Shown here piece by piece: positions 9,094-17,985 of a DNA stretch of 57,448 nucleotides. A program made the translations under genes and the position numbers. This stretch comes from Psychrobacter sp. UBA3962 (GTDB lineage Bacteria > Pseudomonadota > Gammaproteobacteria > Pseudomonadales > Moraxellaceae), in contig NZ_DGDC01000026.1 of the NCBI RefSeq assembly GCF_002385225.1, positions 1 through 57,448 on the forward strand. The letters are read 5' to 3'. The notes below the pieces were generated by a model. It did not search any database. It was given only the letters and a program-made list of their open reading frames with translations, and had not been told where the DNA came from. How positions within the stretch are numbered: position 1 is the stretch's first letter; the number at the start of each line of letters is the position of its first letter.

Positions 9094-9168
9094 TCATCGC
9101 TTACTTTCAGTCTGTGTTATTAAATTATCATTAAACCCTCATTGCTCATTTTATTAGAAGCATAGTTT

Positions 9169-10092
9169 ATGTCTTATCATCAGCCCTTACAGGGCGCCTT
9201 TTGGATGGTTGCAGCCGGTAGTATGTTTGCAATCATCAATACAACGTTACAATATTTAGGGATTAATTATGGTGTAAGTTCTGGGGCGGCAGTGCTACTA
9301 CAATATGGTATTGCACTGCTGCTATTTTTGCCCCTAATGCGCACCGGCGCCATTCGTTCAGCAGTAACCTCAGACTTTCGATTGTTGCATGTGATACGGG
9401 TGGGTTTTTCAGTGATTGGTATCCAGCTTTGGACTTGGGCACTGGCTTATCCCGTGCCCATTTGGCAAGGTATTGCTTTACTTATGGTATCGCCTTTATT
9501 TGCGACTATCGGCTCAGGGCTTATATTGCGTGAGTCAGTAAGCATGGTGCGCTGGCTTGCAACCTTGGTTGGGTTTATAGGCGCTATGTTGGTACTACAG
9601 CCGTGGTCAGATGGGTTTATGTGGGCCAGTTTATTACCGGTAGCGGCGGCGTTCTTTTGGGCAAGTGCTTCTTTAATGACCAAGTTCACTGTAAGCCGTG
9701 ATACCCCAACCACGCTTGTTTTTTATCTGCTAGTGTTGATGTTGCCCTTTAACTTAGTATTTGGTCTACCCAAGTTCGAGCTACCCAATGATTGGCAGGT
9801 TTGGGCGCTATTGGTAACTATCGGGGCACTCACCGCTTTTGCTCAATGGGCCATTGCTAAGGCCTATTCGGTAGCAGATGCGTCATTTGTGCAACCGTTT
9901 GATCATATCAAACTGCCGCTAAATGTCTTGGCCGGCTTTATTGTCTTTGGCTGGGTGCCACCAGGTATGCTGTGGCTAGGCTCGGCGTTAATTATAGCCT
10001 CTGTCATTTTTGTGACTCACTATGAGCGTCGTCAAAACCCGGTTGAAGTGCTATGGGAAGAGGCCCATCAGAAGGAGCAGATTCAGGGTTAA
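9169..10092 (+). CDS. EamA/DMT-family inner-membrane transporter
   Basis: A 307-residue membrane protein with about ten hydrophobic helices in two repeated EamA halves (about 8-140 and 150-285), the drug/metabolite transporter layout. Such proteins export amino acids or other metabolites, but the substrate is not predictable. It has a short cytoplasmic C-terminal tail. The ribosome binding site is weak (TAGAAGC). Its stop codon overlaps by 4 bp the stop codon of the convergent pseudouridine synthase gene, so no terminator fits between them. Confidence 0.9.
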   Translation: MSYHQPLQGAFWMVAAGSMFAIINTTLQYLGINYGVSSGAAVLLQYGIALLLFLPLMRTGAIRSAVTSDFRLLHVIRVGFSVIGIQLWTWALAYPVPIWQGIALLMVSPLFATIGSGLILRESVSMVRWLATLVGFIGAMLVLQPWSDGFMWASLLPVAAAFFWASASLMTKFTVSRDTPTTLVFYLLVLMLPFNLVFGLPKFELPNDWQVWALLVTIGALTAFAQWAIAKAYSVADASFVQPFDHIKLPLNVLAGFIVFGWVPPGMLWLGSALIIASVIFVTHYERRQNPVEVLWEEAHQKEQIQG

Positions 10093-10694
10093 TCAATGCC
10101 CAACTGCGCCAATCGGTTTTTATTTAAGTGGACTCGGACAAACTCTCCCACGCCTAAATCCCCCAGTTCAAAACCGGCAGCAGACCAACGGATCAGACGC
10201 AGACAAGGCAGTCCAACATGGGCGGTCATGCGTCTTACCTGTCGGTTTTTGCCCTCATAGATGGTCATCATCAGCCAAGAGTCCGGGACACTTTTTCGCT
10301 CGCGAATTGGAGGATCTCGCTGCCATAATGGCATAGGTAACTCGTCTTCGCTCACGTGCTGAACTTCAGCGGGCAAGGTTTTGCCATCTTTAAGCACAAC
10401 GCCTTGGCGTAGCTGCTCTAACTGCTCTGCGGTTGGCTCACCTTCTACTTGAACCAAATAAGTCTTACCTTGCTTAAGACCAGCGTTGGCTTTGGGCGGA
10501 TGAGTGATGGCTTTGTTGACCCGACCATCTGAGGTCAAAAGTAATAATCCCTCACTGGTGGCATCCAGACGACCTGCCACCCGCAGTGATTTATCACTAA
10601 AAAACTGTGATAAAGGGGCAAATTTATTATTGGCGTCATCGCTGAACTGGCTTTGTACACCATAAGGTTTGTTAAATAAAATAACTGAAGGCAT
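10089..10694 (-). CDS. rluE: RluE-type 23S rRNA pseudouridine synthase
   Basis: A 201-residue enzyme of the RsuA/RluB/E/F family that isomerises a uridine in rRNA. It lacks the N-terminal S4 domain, as RluE does (E. coli RluE modifies U2457). The catalytic motif is AGRLDATSEGLLLLTSDG with Asp44. KTYLVQVEG and GKNRQVRRMTAHVG are the other family blocks. RluE is preferred over RluB/F because of length and the missing S4 domain. The target uridine is inferred. It converges on and overlaps the EamA-type gene by 4 bp. Confidence 0.88.
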   Translation of the reverse strand: MPSVILFNKPYGVQSQFSDDANNKFAPLSQFFSDKSLRVAGRLDATSEGLLLLTSDGRVNKAITHPPKANAGLKQGKTYLVQVEGEPTAEQLEQLRQGVVLKDGKTLPAEVQHVSEDELPMPLWQRDPPIRERKSVPDSWLMMTIYEGKNRQVRRMTAHVGLPCLRLIRWSAAGFELGDLGVGEFVRVHLNKNRLAQLGID

Positions 10695-10767
10695 AAGGGA
10701 GTTAATATCTTAAGGGTTGAGTATTAAAAGCGAATGGGACTATTCTATCATGAGCCAATGCTTAGAA

Positions 10768-10803
10768 AATAAAAGACACTCTAAAGCGGATAGCCTTAGG
10801 GTG
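10768..10803 (-). terminator. Terminator of the downstream icd gene
   Basis: On the minus strand CACCCTAAGGC pairs with GCTTTAGAGTG (one mismatch, one G-T pair; plus-strand arms 10793-10803 and 10777-10787). It is followed by TCTTTTATTTT. Confidence 0.7.
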
Positions 10804-10841
10804 CCTGAATTGTAGTAAAAGCTTAACAAGAAGTTAGCTGA

Positions 10842-13064
10842 TTATAAAGCAGCCAGAGCTTCATTAAAGGTCTTGCTGGGGCGCATCACCTGCTTAACGA
10901 TATTATCATCCATGAAGTAATAACCTTTTAAATCCACGGGCTTTCCTTGAACCGAATTAAGCTCTTCAATGATGGTCTGTTCCTGTTCGGCCAATGTTTT
11001 AGCAAAAGTAGCAAATCTTTGCTTAAGATCTTGGTCTTTATCCTGATTTGCCAGCTCTTGTGCCCAGTACAGGGTCAAGTAAAAATGGCTGCCTCGAGTA
11101 TCCAACTCACCCACATTTCGTGAAGGGGATTTATTATTAAGTAGTAGTTTTTCCGTGGCTTCGCTTAAAGTGTCAGCTAAGATCTGAGCTTTCGGGTTGT
11201 GGTCACTGCCGTATTCTGCCTCGTGCTCTAAAGAAACCGTCAGTGCCAAAAACTCACCTAAAGAGTCCCAGCGTAGGTGGTTTTCTTGTAATACTTGCTG
11301 TACATGCTTGGGGGCAGAGCCGCCAGCGCCAGTTTCAAACAAGCCGCCGCCATTCATCAGCGGAACGATAGACAGCATTTTGGCACTGGTGCCCAGCTCA
11401 AGAATAGGGAATAAATCAGTGAGATAGTCGCGTAGAACGTTACCTGTCACCGATAGTGTATCTTTGCCAGCAACTAAACGCTCTAAGGTAAAGCGAGTCG
11501 CTTCACGAATAGACATGATATGGATTTCTAAGCCATCAGTATCATGATCTTTTAGATAACGCTCAACTTTTTCAATTAAGGCAGCATGGTGAGCTCGGTC
11601 TTTATCTAACCAAAAGACGGCCGGCATACCACTGGCTCGGGCGCGGGTCACCGCCAATTTTACCCAGTCTTGAATAGGGGCATCTTTAACGCGGTTCATA
11701 CGCCAGATGTCTTTTTCTTTCACCGCATGTTCGGTAAGCACTTTGCCTTCCTCATTAATCACCTGAATTTTTCCTTTGCCAGGCATTTGGAAGGTGGTGT
11801 CATGCGAGCCATATTCTTCGGCTTTTTGTGCCATAAGCCCAATATTGGGCACAGTACCCATGGTGGCGGGATCAAAAGCGCCATGCTCTTTACAGAAGCG
11901 AATGGTCTCATCATAAAGGGCAGCATAGCTGCTGTCTGGGATGATGGCATTGACATCGTGTAGCTTGCCATCAGGGCCCCACATTTGACCCCCATTACGA
12001 ATCATCGCTGGCATGGAGGCATCAACAATCACATCACTAGGTACGTGCAAGTTAGTAATGCCTTTGTCTGAATCGACCATAGCTAGGGGAGGGTTGGTCT
12101 CATAGACCTTTTGAATATCCGCCTCAATCTCTTTTCGTTGCTCTTCGGGCAGCTCTTGGATTTTCGATAGCAATTGGGCAAAGCCGTTATTAACGTCTAC
12201 CCCAATCTTGTCAAAGGTTTCCCCATGCTTGGCGAACAAGTCTTTAAAATAAACCCGCACTGCCTCCCCAAAGATAATGGGGTCAGAGACTTTCATCATG
12301 GTGGCTTTTAAGTGAATGGAGAATAATAAATCTTTGTCTTTGGCGTCTTGAACTTGTTCTTGTAAGAAATTACTCAGCACATCAAAACAGAGGATTGAGG
12401 TGTCCATCAGCTCGCCTTGAAGTAAGGGCGCAGCGGATTTGAGCTCAGTCTCAGTACCTTTTTCGTCTGTATATACCACACGATATTGGGTGGGTTTATC
12501 GATAACGACCGACTTCTCATCATCAACGAAGTCGCAATGCGCCATAGTAGAAACGTGGGTCTTAGAGTCAGGACTCCAAGGTTTCATAGAATGGGGATTG
12601 GCACGGGCATAAGCTTTAACCGCTTTTGGCGCGCGGCGATCTGAGTTACCCTCACGTAGTACTGGGTTAACCGCACTGCCTTTGACTTTATCAAAGCGTG
12701 CTCGAATCTCTTGTTCTTTATCATTTTGCGGGTTGTCGGGAAAGTCTGGCACCGCGAAGCCTTTGTCTTGTAACTCTTTGATGGCGGCTTTTAACTGATG
12801 AATAGAGGCACTGATGTTGGGTAGTTTAATGATATTGGCTTCCGGCTTTAACACCAGCTCACCCAGTTCAGTAAGAGCATCCGGCACTTGCTGCTCTGGA
12901 CTTAAGTAATCTGGGAAAAGAGCAAGGATACGTGCCGCTAGAGAGATATCACTGACTTCAACCTCTATTCCAGCAGTGTCGGTAAAAGCCTCAACAATAG
13001 GTAAAAAAGACTGAGTGGCTAGGGCAGGGGCTTCATCTGTTTTGGTATATATAATTTTTGACAT
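10842..13064 (-). CDS. icd: Monomeric NADP-dependent isocitrate dehydrogenase, copy A
   Basis: A 740-residue monomeric isocitrate dehydrogenase (IDH-II type). It oxidatively decarboxylates isocitrate to 2-oxoglutarate, giving NADPH. Landmarks are the isocitrate-binding NPVLREGNSDRRAPKAVK block, VDASMPAMIRNGG, GTVPNIGLMAQKAEEYGSHD, FETGAGGSAPKHVQQ, and the ENHLRWDSLGEF cofactor region. Length equals the family norm and no lesion is seen. A close paralogue lies immediately upstream in the same orientation, but a terminator between them implies a separate promoter. GGAC lies before the ATG. The copies differ throughout, notably around residues 160-230 and in the C-terminal third. Confidence 0.96.
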   Translation of the reverse strand: MSKIIYTKTDEAPALATQSFLPIVEAFTDTAGIEVEVSDISLAARILALFPDYLSPEQQVPDALTELGELVLKPEANIIKLPNISASIHQLKAAIKELQDKGFAVPDFPDNPQNDKEQEIRARFDKVKGSAVNPVLREGNSDRRAPKAVKAYARANPHSMKPWSPDSKTHVSTMAHCDFVDDEKSVVIDKPTQYRVVYTDEKGTETELKSAAPLLQGELMDTSILCFDVLSNFLQEQVQDAKDKDLLFSIHLKATMMKVSDPIIFGEAVRVYFKDLFAKHGETFDKIGVDVNNGFAQLLSKIQELPEEQRKEIEADIQKVYETNPPLAMVDSDKGITNLHVPSDVIVDASMPAMIRNGGQMWGPDGKLHDVNAIIPDSSYAALYDETIRFCKEHGAFDPATMGTVPNIGLMAQKAEEYGSHDTTFQMPGKGKIQVINEEGKVLTEHAVKEKDIWRMNRVKDAPIQDWVKLAVTRARASGMPAVFWLDKDRAHHAALIEKVERYLKDHDTDGLEIHIMSIREATRFTLERLVAGKDTLSVTGNVLRDYLTDLFPILELGTSAKMLSIVPLMNGGGLFETGAGGSAPKHVQQVLQENHLRWDSLGEFLALTVSLEHEAEYGSDHNPKAQILADTLSEATEKLLLNNKSPSRNVGELDTRGSHFYLTLYWAQELANQDKDQDLKQRFATFAKTLAEQEQTIIEELNSVQGKPVDLKGYYFMDDNIVKQVMRPSKTFNEALAAL

Positions 13065-13261
13065 GGTTATGGTAAGTCCTTTTTATTGTTTTCTGAATTA
13101 ATAGGGGCTTGTTAGGGATAAATAAACTTTTATTTGTTGTTATCGGTAATGCTGTGATCAAGCTTAAGTTTAATGATACTAAACAGGGGTCTTAATAGTC
13201 AGTTTACAAATCGTATCTACCTCTAAAAGTTTGTGAGGGTATCGCTGAATTTAAGCCAAAA
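13065..13261 (-). promoter_or_regulatory. Presumed promoter region of icd copy A
   Basis: About 200 bp lies between the terminator of the upstream icd and the ATG of the downstream copy. Because that terminator is strong, the downstream gene probably has its own promoter here. No clear -35/-10 pair can be named by eye. Confidence 0.4.
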
Positions 13262-13293
13262 AAATACCCCAAGAGCGTACTCTTAGGGTATTT
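13255..13293 (-). terminator. Terminator of the upstream icd gene
   Basis: AAATACCC (13262-13269) pairs with GGGTATTT (13286-13293). An inner AAGAG/CTCTT helix (13271-13275 with 13280-13284) has a CGTA loop. Read on the minus strand it ends in a run of seven T. Confidence 0.9.
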
Positions 13294-13346
13294 ACTTACA
13301 GCTTTTTTTAAATCAAACCGTCAAGGATTACCTTAACTGGCCAGCA

Positions 13347-15566
13347 TTAGATAGAGGCGATGGCGTCGTTGAAGGTTTTACTTGGACGCATGACGCTCTT
13401 AGCCACTTCGTCATCAGCGAAGTAGTAGCCTTTGATATCTACTGACTTGCCTTGAACCTCGTTCATTTCTTTAACGATGGTCTCTTCATTTTTGGCTAGA
13501 GTTTCAGCCACTGGTGCAAATTGTGCTTTTAACTCAGCATCTTCGTCTTGAGCAGCTAATTCTTGTGCCCAGTACATGGCCAGATAGAAATGGCTACCAC
13601 GGTTGTCTAATTCACCAGTAGAGCGTGATGGTGACTTATCGTTATCAAGCAGCTTCTCAGTCGCTTTATCTAACGTTTCTGCCAATACTTTGGCTTTGGC
13701 ATTGTCTTGAGTAGAGGCTAAGTGCTCTAAAGACGCAGTTAACGCTAAGAATTCACCCAGTGAATCCCAACGTAAGTGGTTTTCTTCTAGTAGCTGTTGT
13801 ACATGCTTAGGCGCTGAACCACCCGCACCTGTTTCAAATAAACCGCCACCCTTCATTAGAGGTACTACTGACAACATCTTGGCACTGGTACCAAGCTCTA
13901 AAATTGGGAATAAGTCAGTTAGGTAGTCGCGTAGGATGTTACCTGTCGCAGAAATAGTATCAAGACCGCGAGCCACACGCTCTAAGGTGTAGCGCATTGC
14001 ACGAACTTGTGACATGATTTCGATGCGTAGACCTTCAGTATCATGGTCTTTCAAGTAAGTTTTAACTTTCTTGATTAATTCGTTTTCATGCGGACGGTAT
14101 GGGTCTAACCAGAATACTACTGGTGTGTCTGATTCACGAGCACGGCGAACGGCTAATTTCACCCAGTCTTGGATAGGCTCATCTTTCACCTGACACATAC
14201 GCCAGATATCACCTTTCTCGACCGCTTGCTCCATTAGAACTTCGCCAGTCTCAACGTCTACAATACGAGCAATACCTGAATCGCTTGATTCAAAGGTCTT
14301 ATCGTGTGAGCCGTATTCTTCGGCTTTTTGGGCCATTAGACCTACGTTAGGGACAGTACCCATAGTGGTTGGGTCAAAGTTACCATGCCACTTACAGAAG
14401 TTAATCATCTCTTGGTAGATACGAGCGAAAGTTGACTCAGGCATAACTGCTTTACAGTCATACATCTTGCCATCAGCACCCCACATCTTACCGCCATTAC
14501 GGATCATAGCAGGCATTGAAGCGTCTACAATAACGTCACTTGGTGAGTGGAAGTTTGTGATGCCTTTTGAAGAATCAACCATGGCCAGACGAGGACGATG
14601 CTCCTGACAAGCATGTAGGTCTTGCTCAATCTCTTCACGTTTTGAGGCAGGTAGGTCTTTAATCTTGTCATACAGATCAGCCATACCGTTATTTACGTTA
14701 ATGCCAAGCTCATCAAATAGCTTGCCATGTTTCTCAAACGCGTCTTTATAATAAATGCGAACTGCGTGACCGAATACGATAGGGTGAGATACCTTCATCA
14801 TCGTCGCTTTTACGTGCAATGAGAATAAGATACCGGCATCGCGGCAGTCTTCCATTTCACGCTCATAGAACTCAAGCAATGCTTTTTTGCTCATGAACAT
14901 CAAATCGATGACTTCTTTGTCTTTCAAAGGAATTTCTGGCTTCAATACTTTGGTTGAGCCGTCTTCTAACAAAAGCTCCATACGTACGGTACGGGCTTTG
15001 TCTAGTGTCATTGATTGCTCGCCACTGTAGAAGTCGCCGCCATGCATGTGAGATACGTGAGTGCTTGACCACTGTTTCCACTCGCCCATTGAATGAGGGT
15101 GTTTGCGGGCATAGTTTTTAACTGCTTTTGGCGCACGGCGGTCTGAGTTACCTTCACGCAATACTGGGTTAACCGCACTACCTAAAGCCTTACCATAGCG
15201 CTTACGAAGCTCATGCTCTTCTTCAGTTTGTGGGTCTTCTGGGAAATCAGGAAGGGCGTAGCCTTTGCTTTGCAGCTCTTTGATGGCTGCTTTCAGCTGT
15301 TGTACAGAAGCACTGATGTTAGGCAGCTTAATGATGTTAGTGTTAGGGTCTTGAGTCAAACGACCTAGCTCCGCTAAGTTGTCTGGAACACGCTGATCTT
15401 CTGTTAAATAGTCAGGAAATTCTGCCAAAACACGAGCAGCAACTGAGATGTCACTGGTCTCGACAGTAATATCTGCTGTCTTAGTAAAAGCTTCAACAAT
15501 AGGCAAGAATGATAGGGTTGCTAGTGCTGGGGCTTCGTCGGTTTTTGTATAAATGATTTTTGACAT
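13347..15566 (-). CDS. icd: Monomeric NADP-dependent isocitrate dehydrogenase, copy B
   Basis: A 739-residue second monomeric isocitrate dehydrogenase, first in the tandem pair. It carries the same blocks as copy A: NPVLREGNSDRRAPKAVK, VDASMPAMIRNGG, FETGAGGSAPKHVQQ and ENHLRWDSLGEF. The first 17 residues are identical to copy A, while many surface positions differ, so this is an old duplication rather than a recent one. Both copies look intact. AAGGGACC precedes the ATG. It has its own terminator downstream and a long AT-rich leader upstream with repeats. Whether it is the main citric-acid-cycle enzyme cannot be told from sequence. Confidence 0.96.
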   Translation of the reverse strand: MSKIIYTKTDEAPALATLSFLPIVEAFTKTADITVETSDISVAARVLAEFPDYLTEDQRVPDNLAELGRLTQDPNTNIIKLPNISASVQQLKAAIKELQSKGYALPDFPEDPQTEEEHELRKRYGKALGSAVNPVLREGNSDRRAPKAVKNYARKHPHSMGEWKQWSSTHVSHMHGGDFYSGEQSMTLDKARTVRMELLLEDGSTKVLKPEIPLKDKEVIDLMFMSKKALLEFYEREMEDCRDAGILFSLHVKATMMKVSHPIVFGHAVRIYYKDAFEKHGKLFDELGINVNNGMADLYDKIKDLPASKREEIEQDLHACQEHRPRLAMVDSSKGITNFHSPSDVIVDASMPAMIRNGGKMWGADGKMYDCKAVMPESTFARIYQEMINFCKWHGNFDPTTMGTVPNVGLMAQKAEEYGSHDKTFESSDSGIARIVDVETGEVLMEQAVEKGDIWRMCQVKDEPIQDWVKLAVRRARESDTPVVFWLDPYRPHENELIKKVKTYLKDHDTEGLRIEIMSQVRAMRYTLERVARGLDTISATGNILRDYLTDLFPILELGTSAKMLSVVPLMKGGGLFETGAGGSAPKHVQQLLEENHLRWDSLGEFLALTASLEHLASTQDNAKAKVLAETLDKATEKLLDNDKSPSRSTGELDNRGSHFYLAMYWAQELAAQDEDAELKAQFAPVAETLAKNEETIVKEMNEVQGKSVDIKGYYFADDEVAKSVMRPSKTFNDAIASI

Positions 15567-16224
15567 TATAGTAATCGGTCCCTTTAGTTCGTAGATAATA
15601 AAAAAACTTCGACTTGAATAAAACTAATCTATAGGTGCAATGCAAAAGAGAACTGAAAAAAGCTTATAAACTTTATATAAGCTTATAAACAGTGAGATGG
15701 CCCAAGAGTAATAAAATTTGAGACTGGGCCTAACCCATGAACCTAGCTGATGTAACTAAGTTAATTTATCTCTGTGAATGTTTAATGAACAACTGTGGCG
15801 AGTATTATAGCGAATCCACTATAAAATCGAAACAATGTCAATCTCGTATAATGAACTAAGTATACAATTTTAATGCATACCCTATGTATACGAATTATAT
15901 TAAGCTAGTAAACTTGTATTTTACCAGTCCTCAGCCTCGATATCATCTATTACCTAAAATAGTTATTTTTAAAAAACCAAATAACCAATAAGATAATCAA
16001 TAAAAGCCATCTATATCAGTGTAGATGGCTTTTTTATTGTCAATATATCGAGTTCTTTCTGCATTTTATCAAACACCCCGATAGAGGGCAGGGTCAATTA
16101 TGGGGATGAAAACTATTTTTTCAAATAATAAACGGCTAAAAAAGAGGGCGGGGTTAAAATAGGGTCAGCAAAACGCTGATAATTTGCTACTCTAGGGCAA
16201 TAATAATCAATTAGATCAAAAACG
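15567..16224. other. Intergenic region between divergent icd and acyltransferase genes, 658 bp
   Basis: No coding frame is convincing. It holds a 12-bp direct repeat AAGCTTATAAAC (15660-15671 and 15679-15690), a minus-strand TATAAT (15804-15809), a plus-strand TATAAT (15847-15852), and an orphan terminator near 16.0 kb. Two similar G-rich stretches begin at about 16084 and 16145. The icd promoter presumably lies here. Confidence 0.5.
16002..16037. terminator. Orphan hairpin terminator in a divergent intergenic region
   Basis: AAAAGCCATCTA (16002-16013) pairs perfectly with TAGATGGCTTTT (16022-16033) and is followed by a T run. Neither flanking gene ends here, so it may close a small unannotated plus-strand transcript. 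Confidence 0.7.
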
Positions 16225-17487
16225 ATGACTTATTCCTACAGCATAACCCAAGATTTACAGTGGCAAAATGAGGCCAAATGGCAGGTGACAGACACCCCCT
16301 TTATGTCTTTTGCTTATTGGAAAGCCCTTATTGACAGTGACGCTATTGGTCAGGCTTCTGGCTGGATACCTCTGTATCTACAGATCTATAGACGACCTGT
16401 GCAAGCTAAGATAAATGGTGAGCAGTCTCCGACCTTAATCGCAGTCATGCCGTTATTTATTAAAGGTCATCACCAAGGTGAGTATGTATTTGATCATTCT
16501 TGGGCGGAGGCTTATGCCCGCTATGGCGTGGATTATTACCCAAGATTGGTAACCAGTGTGCCGTACACCCCAGTGATGGGACAGCGTTTGTGGTTGGCTG
16601 AAGGCGAAACTATAGCCCCCGCTATTTGGCAGACGGCCGTTGCAGCTGTGGATGATGTGGCGCAACAAGTGGGGGCGTCAAGTTGGCATGGTTTATTTAT
16701 TGAAGCTGAGCAGGTTGAAGTCGCTAAGCAGTTGCCTAATCCCTTATTTGAGCATCAATTGTTAGAGCGTCAAGGCTGTCAGTTTTTGTGGCAAAACCAA
16801 AAGCTGACGGATATAGAGCCACAAGGTAACCCCAAGCGGTTTGCTGATTTCGATGATTTTTTAAGTACCCTAACTGCTAAAAAAAGAAAAAACATCCGAG
16901 CTGAGCGCAAAAAGATAGCCAAGCAGAATATAAGCTGCCGTATAAAGACTGGGCAAGCTATTACTGCTGAAGACTGGGACATATTTTACCAGTGCTATGC
17001 CATGACTTACGCTGTGCGGGGTCGTCATCCTTATCTAACCCCAGAATTTTTTGAGCAAATTGCAGACACGATGTCTGAGCAGATTATGTTGGCTCAAGCT
17101 ATTGATGAGAACGAACAAGTAGTGGCAAGTAGCTTGTTCTTTTATGATGACCCAAATCAAGATAACTCGACCTTATATGGGCGCTATTGGGGCGCCCTAG
17201 AAGAATATGACAGCTTGCATTTTGAGCTATGCTATTATCAGGGCATCAAATTTGCTATTGATAAGGGGCTGCATTACTTTGATCCGGGCACGCAGGGCGA
17301 GCACAAGCTGATTCGCGGCTTTATACCACAAAAGACGCATTCGCTACACCGAGTTTATGACCCTCGTTTTGAGCCGGCGATTGCTAACTTTTGTCAGCAA
17401 GACCGTGACTATATGCAGCAATATCGGCAACAGGCCCATGATGCTCTACCATTTAATATTGAAAATATGCCTCACTTTAAAGGCTAG
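16225..17487 (+). CDS. FemAB/GNAT-like acyltransferase of the COG3146 (DUF482) type
   Basis: A 420-residue protein of the family annotated as peptidoglycan-related N-acetyltransferase (COG3146), a double-GNAT fold like FemAB. Recognisable blocks are ARYGVDYYPRLVTSVPYTPV, a Lys/Arg-rich KKRKNIRAERKK helix, LFFYD, LYGRYWG and YFDPGTQGEHKLIRGF. The biochemical role is not established. FemAB relatives transfer amino acids to cell-wall precursors, but this branch lacks proof of that. No signal peptide is seen. The start has no strong ribosome binding site. ubiC follows 27 bp downstream, so the two probably form an operon. Confidence 0.85.
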   Translation: MTYSYSITQDLQWQNEAKWQVTDTPFMSFAYWKALIDSDAIGQASGWIPLYLQIYRRPVQAKINGEQSPTLIAVMPLFIKGHHQGEYVFDHSWAEAYARYGVDYYPRLVTSVPYTPVMGQRLWLAEGETIAPAIWQTAVAAVDDVAQQVGASSWHGLFIEAEQVEVAKQLPNPLFEHQLLERQGCQFLWQNQKLTDIEPQGNPKRFADFDDFLSTLTAKKRKNIRAERKKIAKQNISCRIKTGQAITAEDWDIFYQCYAMTYAVRGRHPYLTPEFFEQIADTMSEQIMLAQAIDENEQVVASSLFFYDDPNQDNSTLYGRYWGALEEYDSLHFELCYYQGIKFAIDKGLHYFDPGTQGEHKLIRGFIPQKTHSLHRVYDPRFEPAIANFCQQDRDYMQQYRQQAHDALPFNIENMPHFKG

Positions 17488-17514
17488 GCATAATACTTAG
17501 TTAAGGGATAAAAC

Positions 17515-17985
17515 ATGTCTATACCAGCAGAGGCGCTATATTGGCTGACCTCAGACGGTTCATTAACGGCTCTGTTAGAAGCTAAGGCAGGGCAAGCGTT
17601 GAAAGTAGAGCCTACCTTTGAAGGGTATCGGGTGTTAACGTTGGCACAAAAAAAGCAAATAGGTTATCAAGGTGCCCAGTTAAATAGACCGGTTATGGCG
17701 TGGGTGCGAGAGTCTTTATTATACGGAAATAGCGAAAAACCTTGGGTGGCAGCGCAAAGCATTTTCCCTCTGGTTAGCCTCAAAGGGGAAGCTAAGCGTT
17801 TGCAGTACTTGCAGGGCACTCCCATTGGTTATGTGCTCTTTAAGCGTCAAAACAGCTTGCCCAATAGAAGAGTGATTGACTGCACGGATTTGGGTTGGCG
17901 CCGAAGCACCTTCTATAATTGGTATAATAGAGAATTGTTAATCAGTGAAACTTTTTTGGCGGACTTTTTTATAGAAGGGTCTTAA
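17515..17985 (+). CDS. ubiC: Chorismate pyruvate-lyase
   Basis: UbiC removes pyruvate from chorismate to give 4-hydroxybenzoate, the first committed step of ubiquinone biosynthesis. The 156-residue protein has the family layout: WLTSDGSLT near the N-terminus, WVRESLLYG with Arg65, PWVAAQSIFPL, IGYVLF, and LLISETFL with Glu145. Arg65 and Glu145 correspond to the product-binding Arg76 and Glu155 of E. coli UbiC (about 165 residues). AAGGGA is well spaced before the ATG. It follows the acyltransferase gene by 27 bp. ubiA, its usual partner, is not adjacent. Confidence 0.9.
   Translation: MSIPAEALYWLTSDGSLTALLEAKAGQALKVEPTFEGYRVLTLAQKKQIGYQGAQLNRPVMAWVRESLLYGNSEKPWVAAQSIFPLVSLKGEAKRLQYLQGTPIGYVLFKRQNSLPNRRVIDCTDLGWRRSTFYNWYNRELLISETFLADFFIEGS

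Noticed and set aside
10022..10336. Plus-strand 104-codon frame across the EamA/rluE junction
   Set aside because: It lies within rluE on the other strand and inside the end of the EamA gene; it is a shadow frame.
13331..13350. 20-bp similarity between the DNA before the icd stop and positions 2-21 of the window
   Set aside because: About 17 of 20 positions match but no extension on either side; treated as chance.
16074..16165. Two similar G-rich stretches (GAGGGC-x-GGGT) about 60 bp apart
   Set aside because: They are short and imperfect, with no open frame or hairpin; too weak to call a repeat family.
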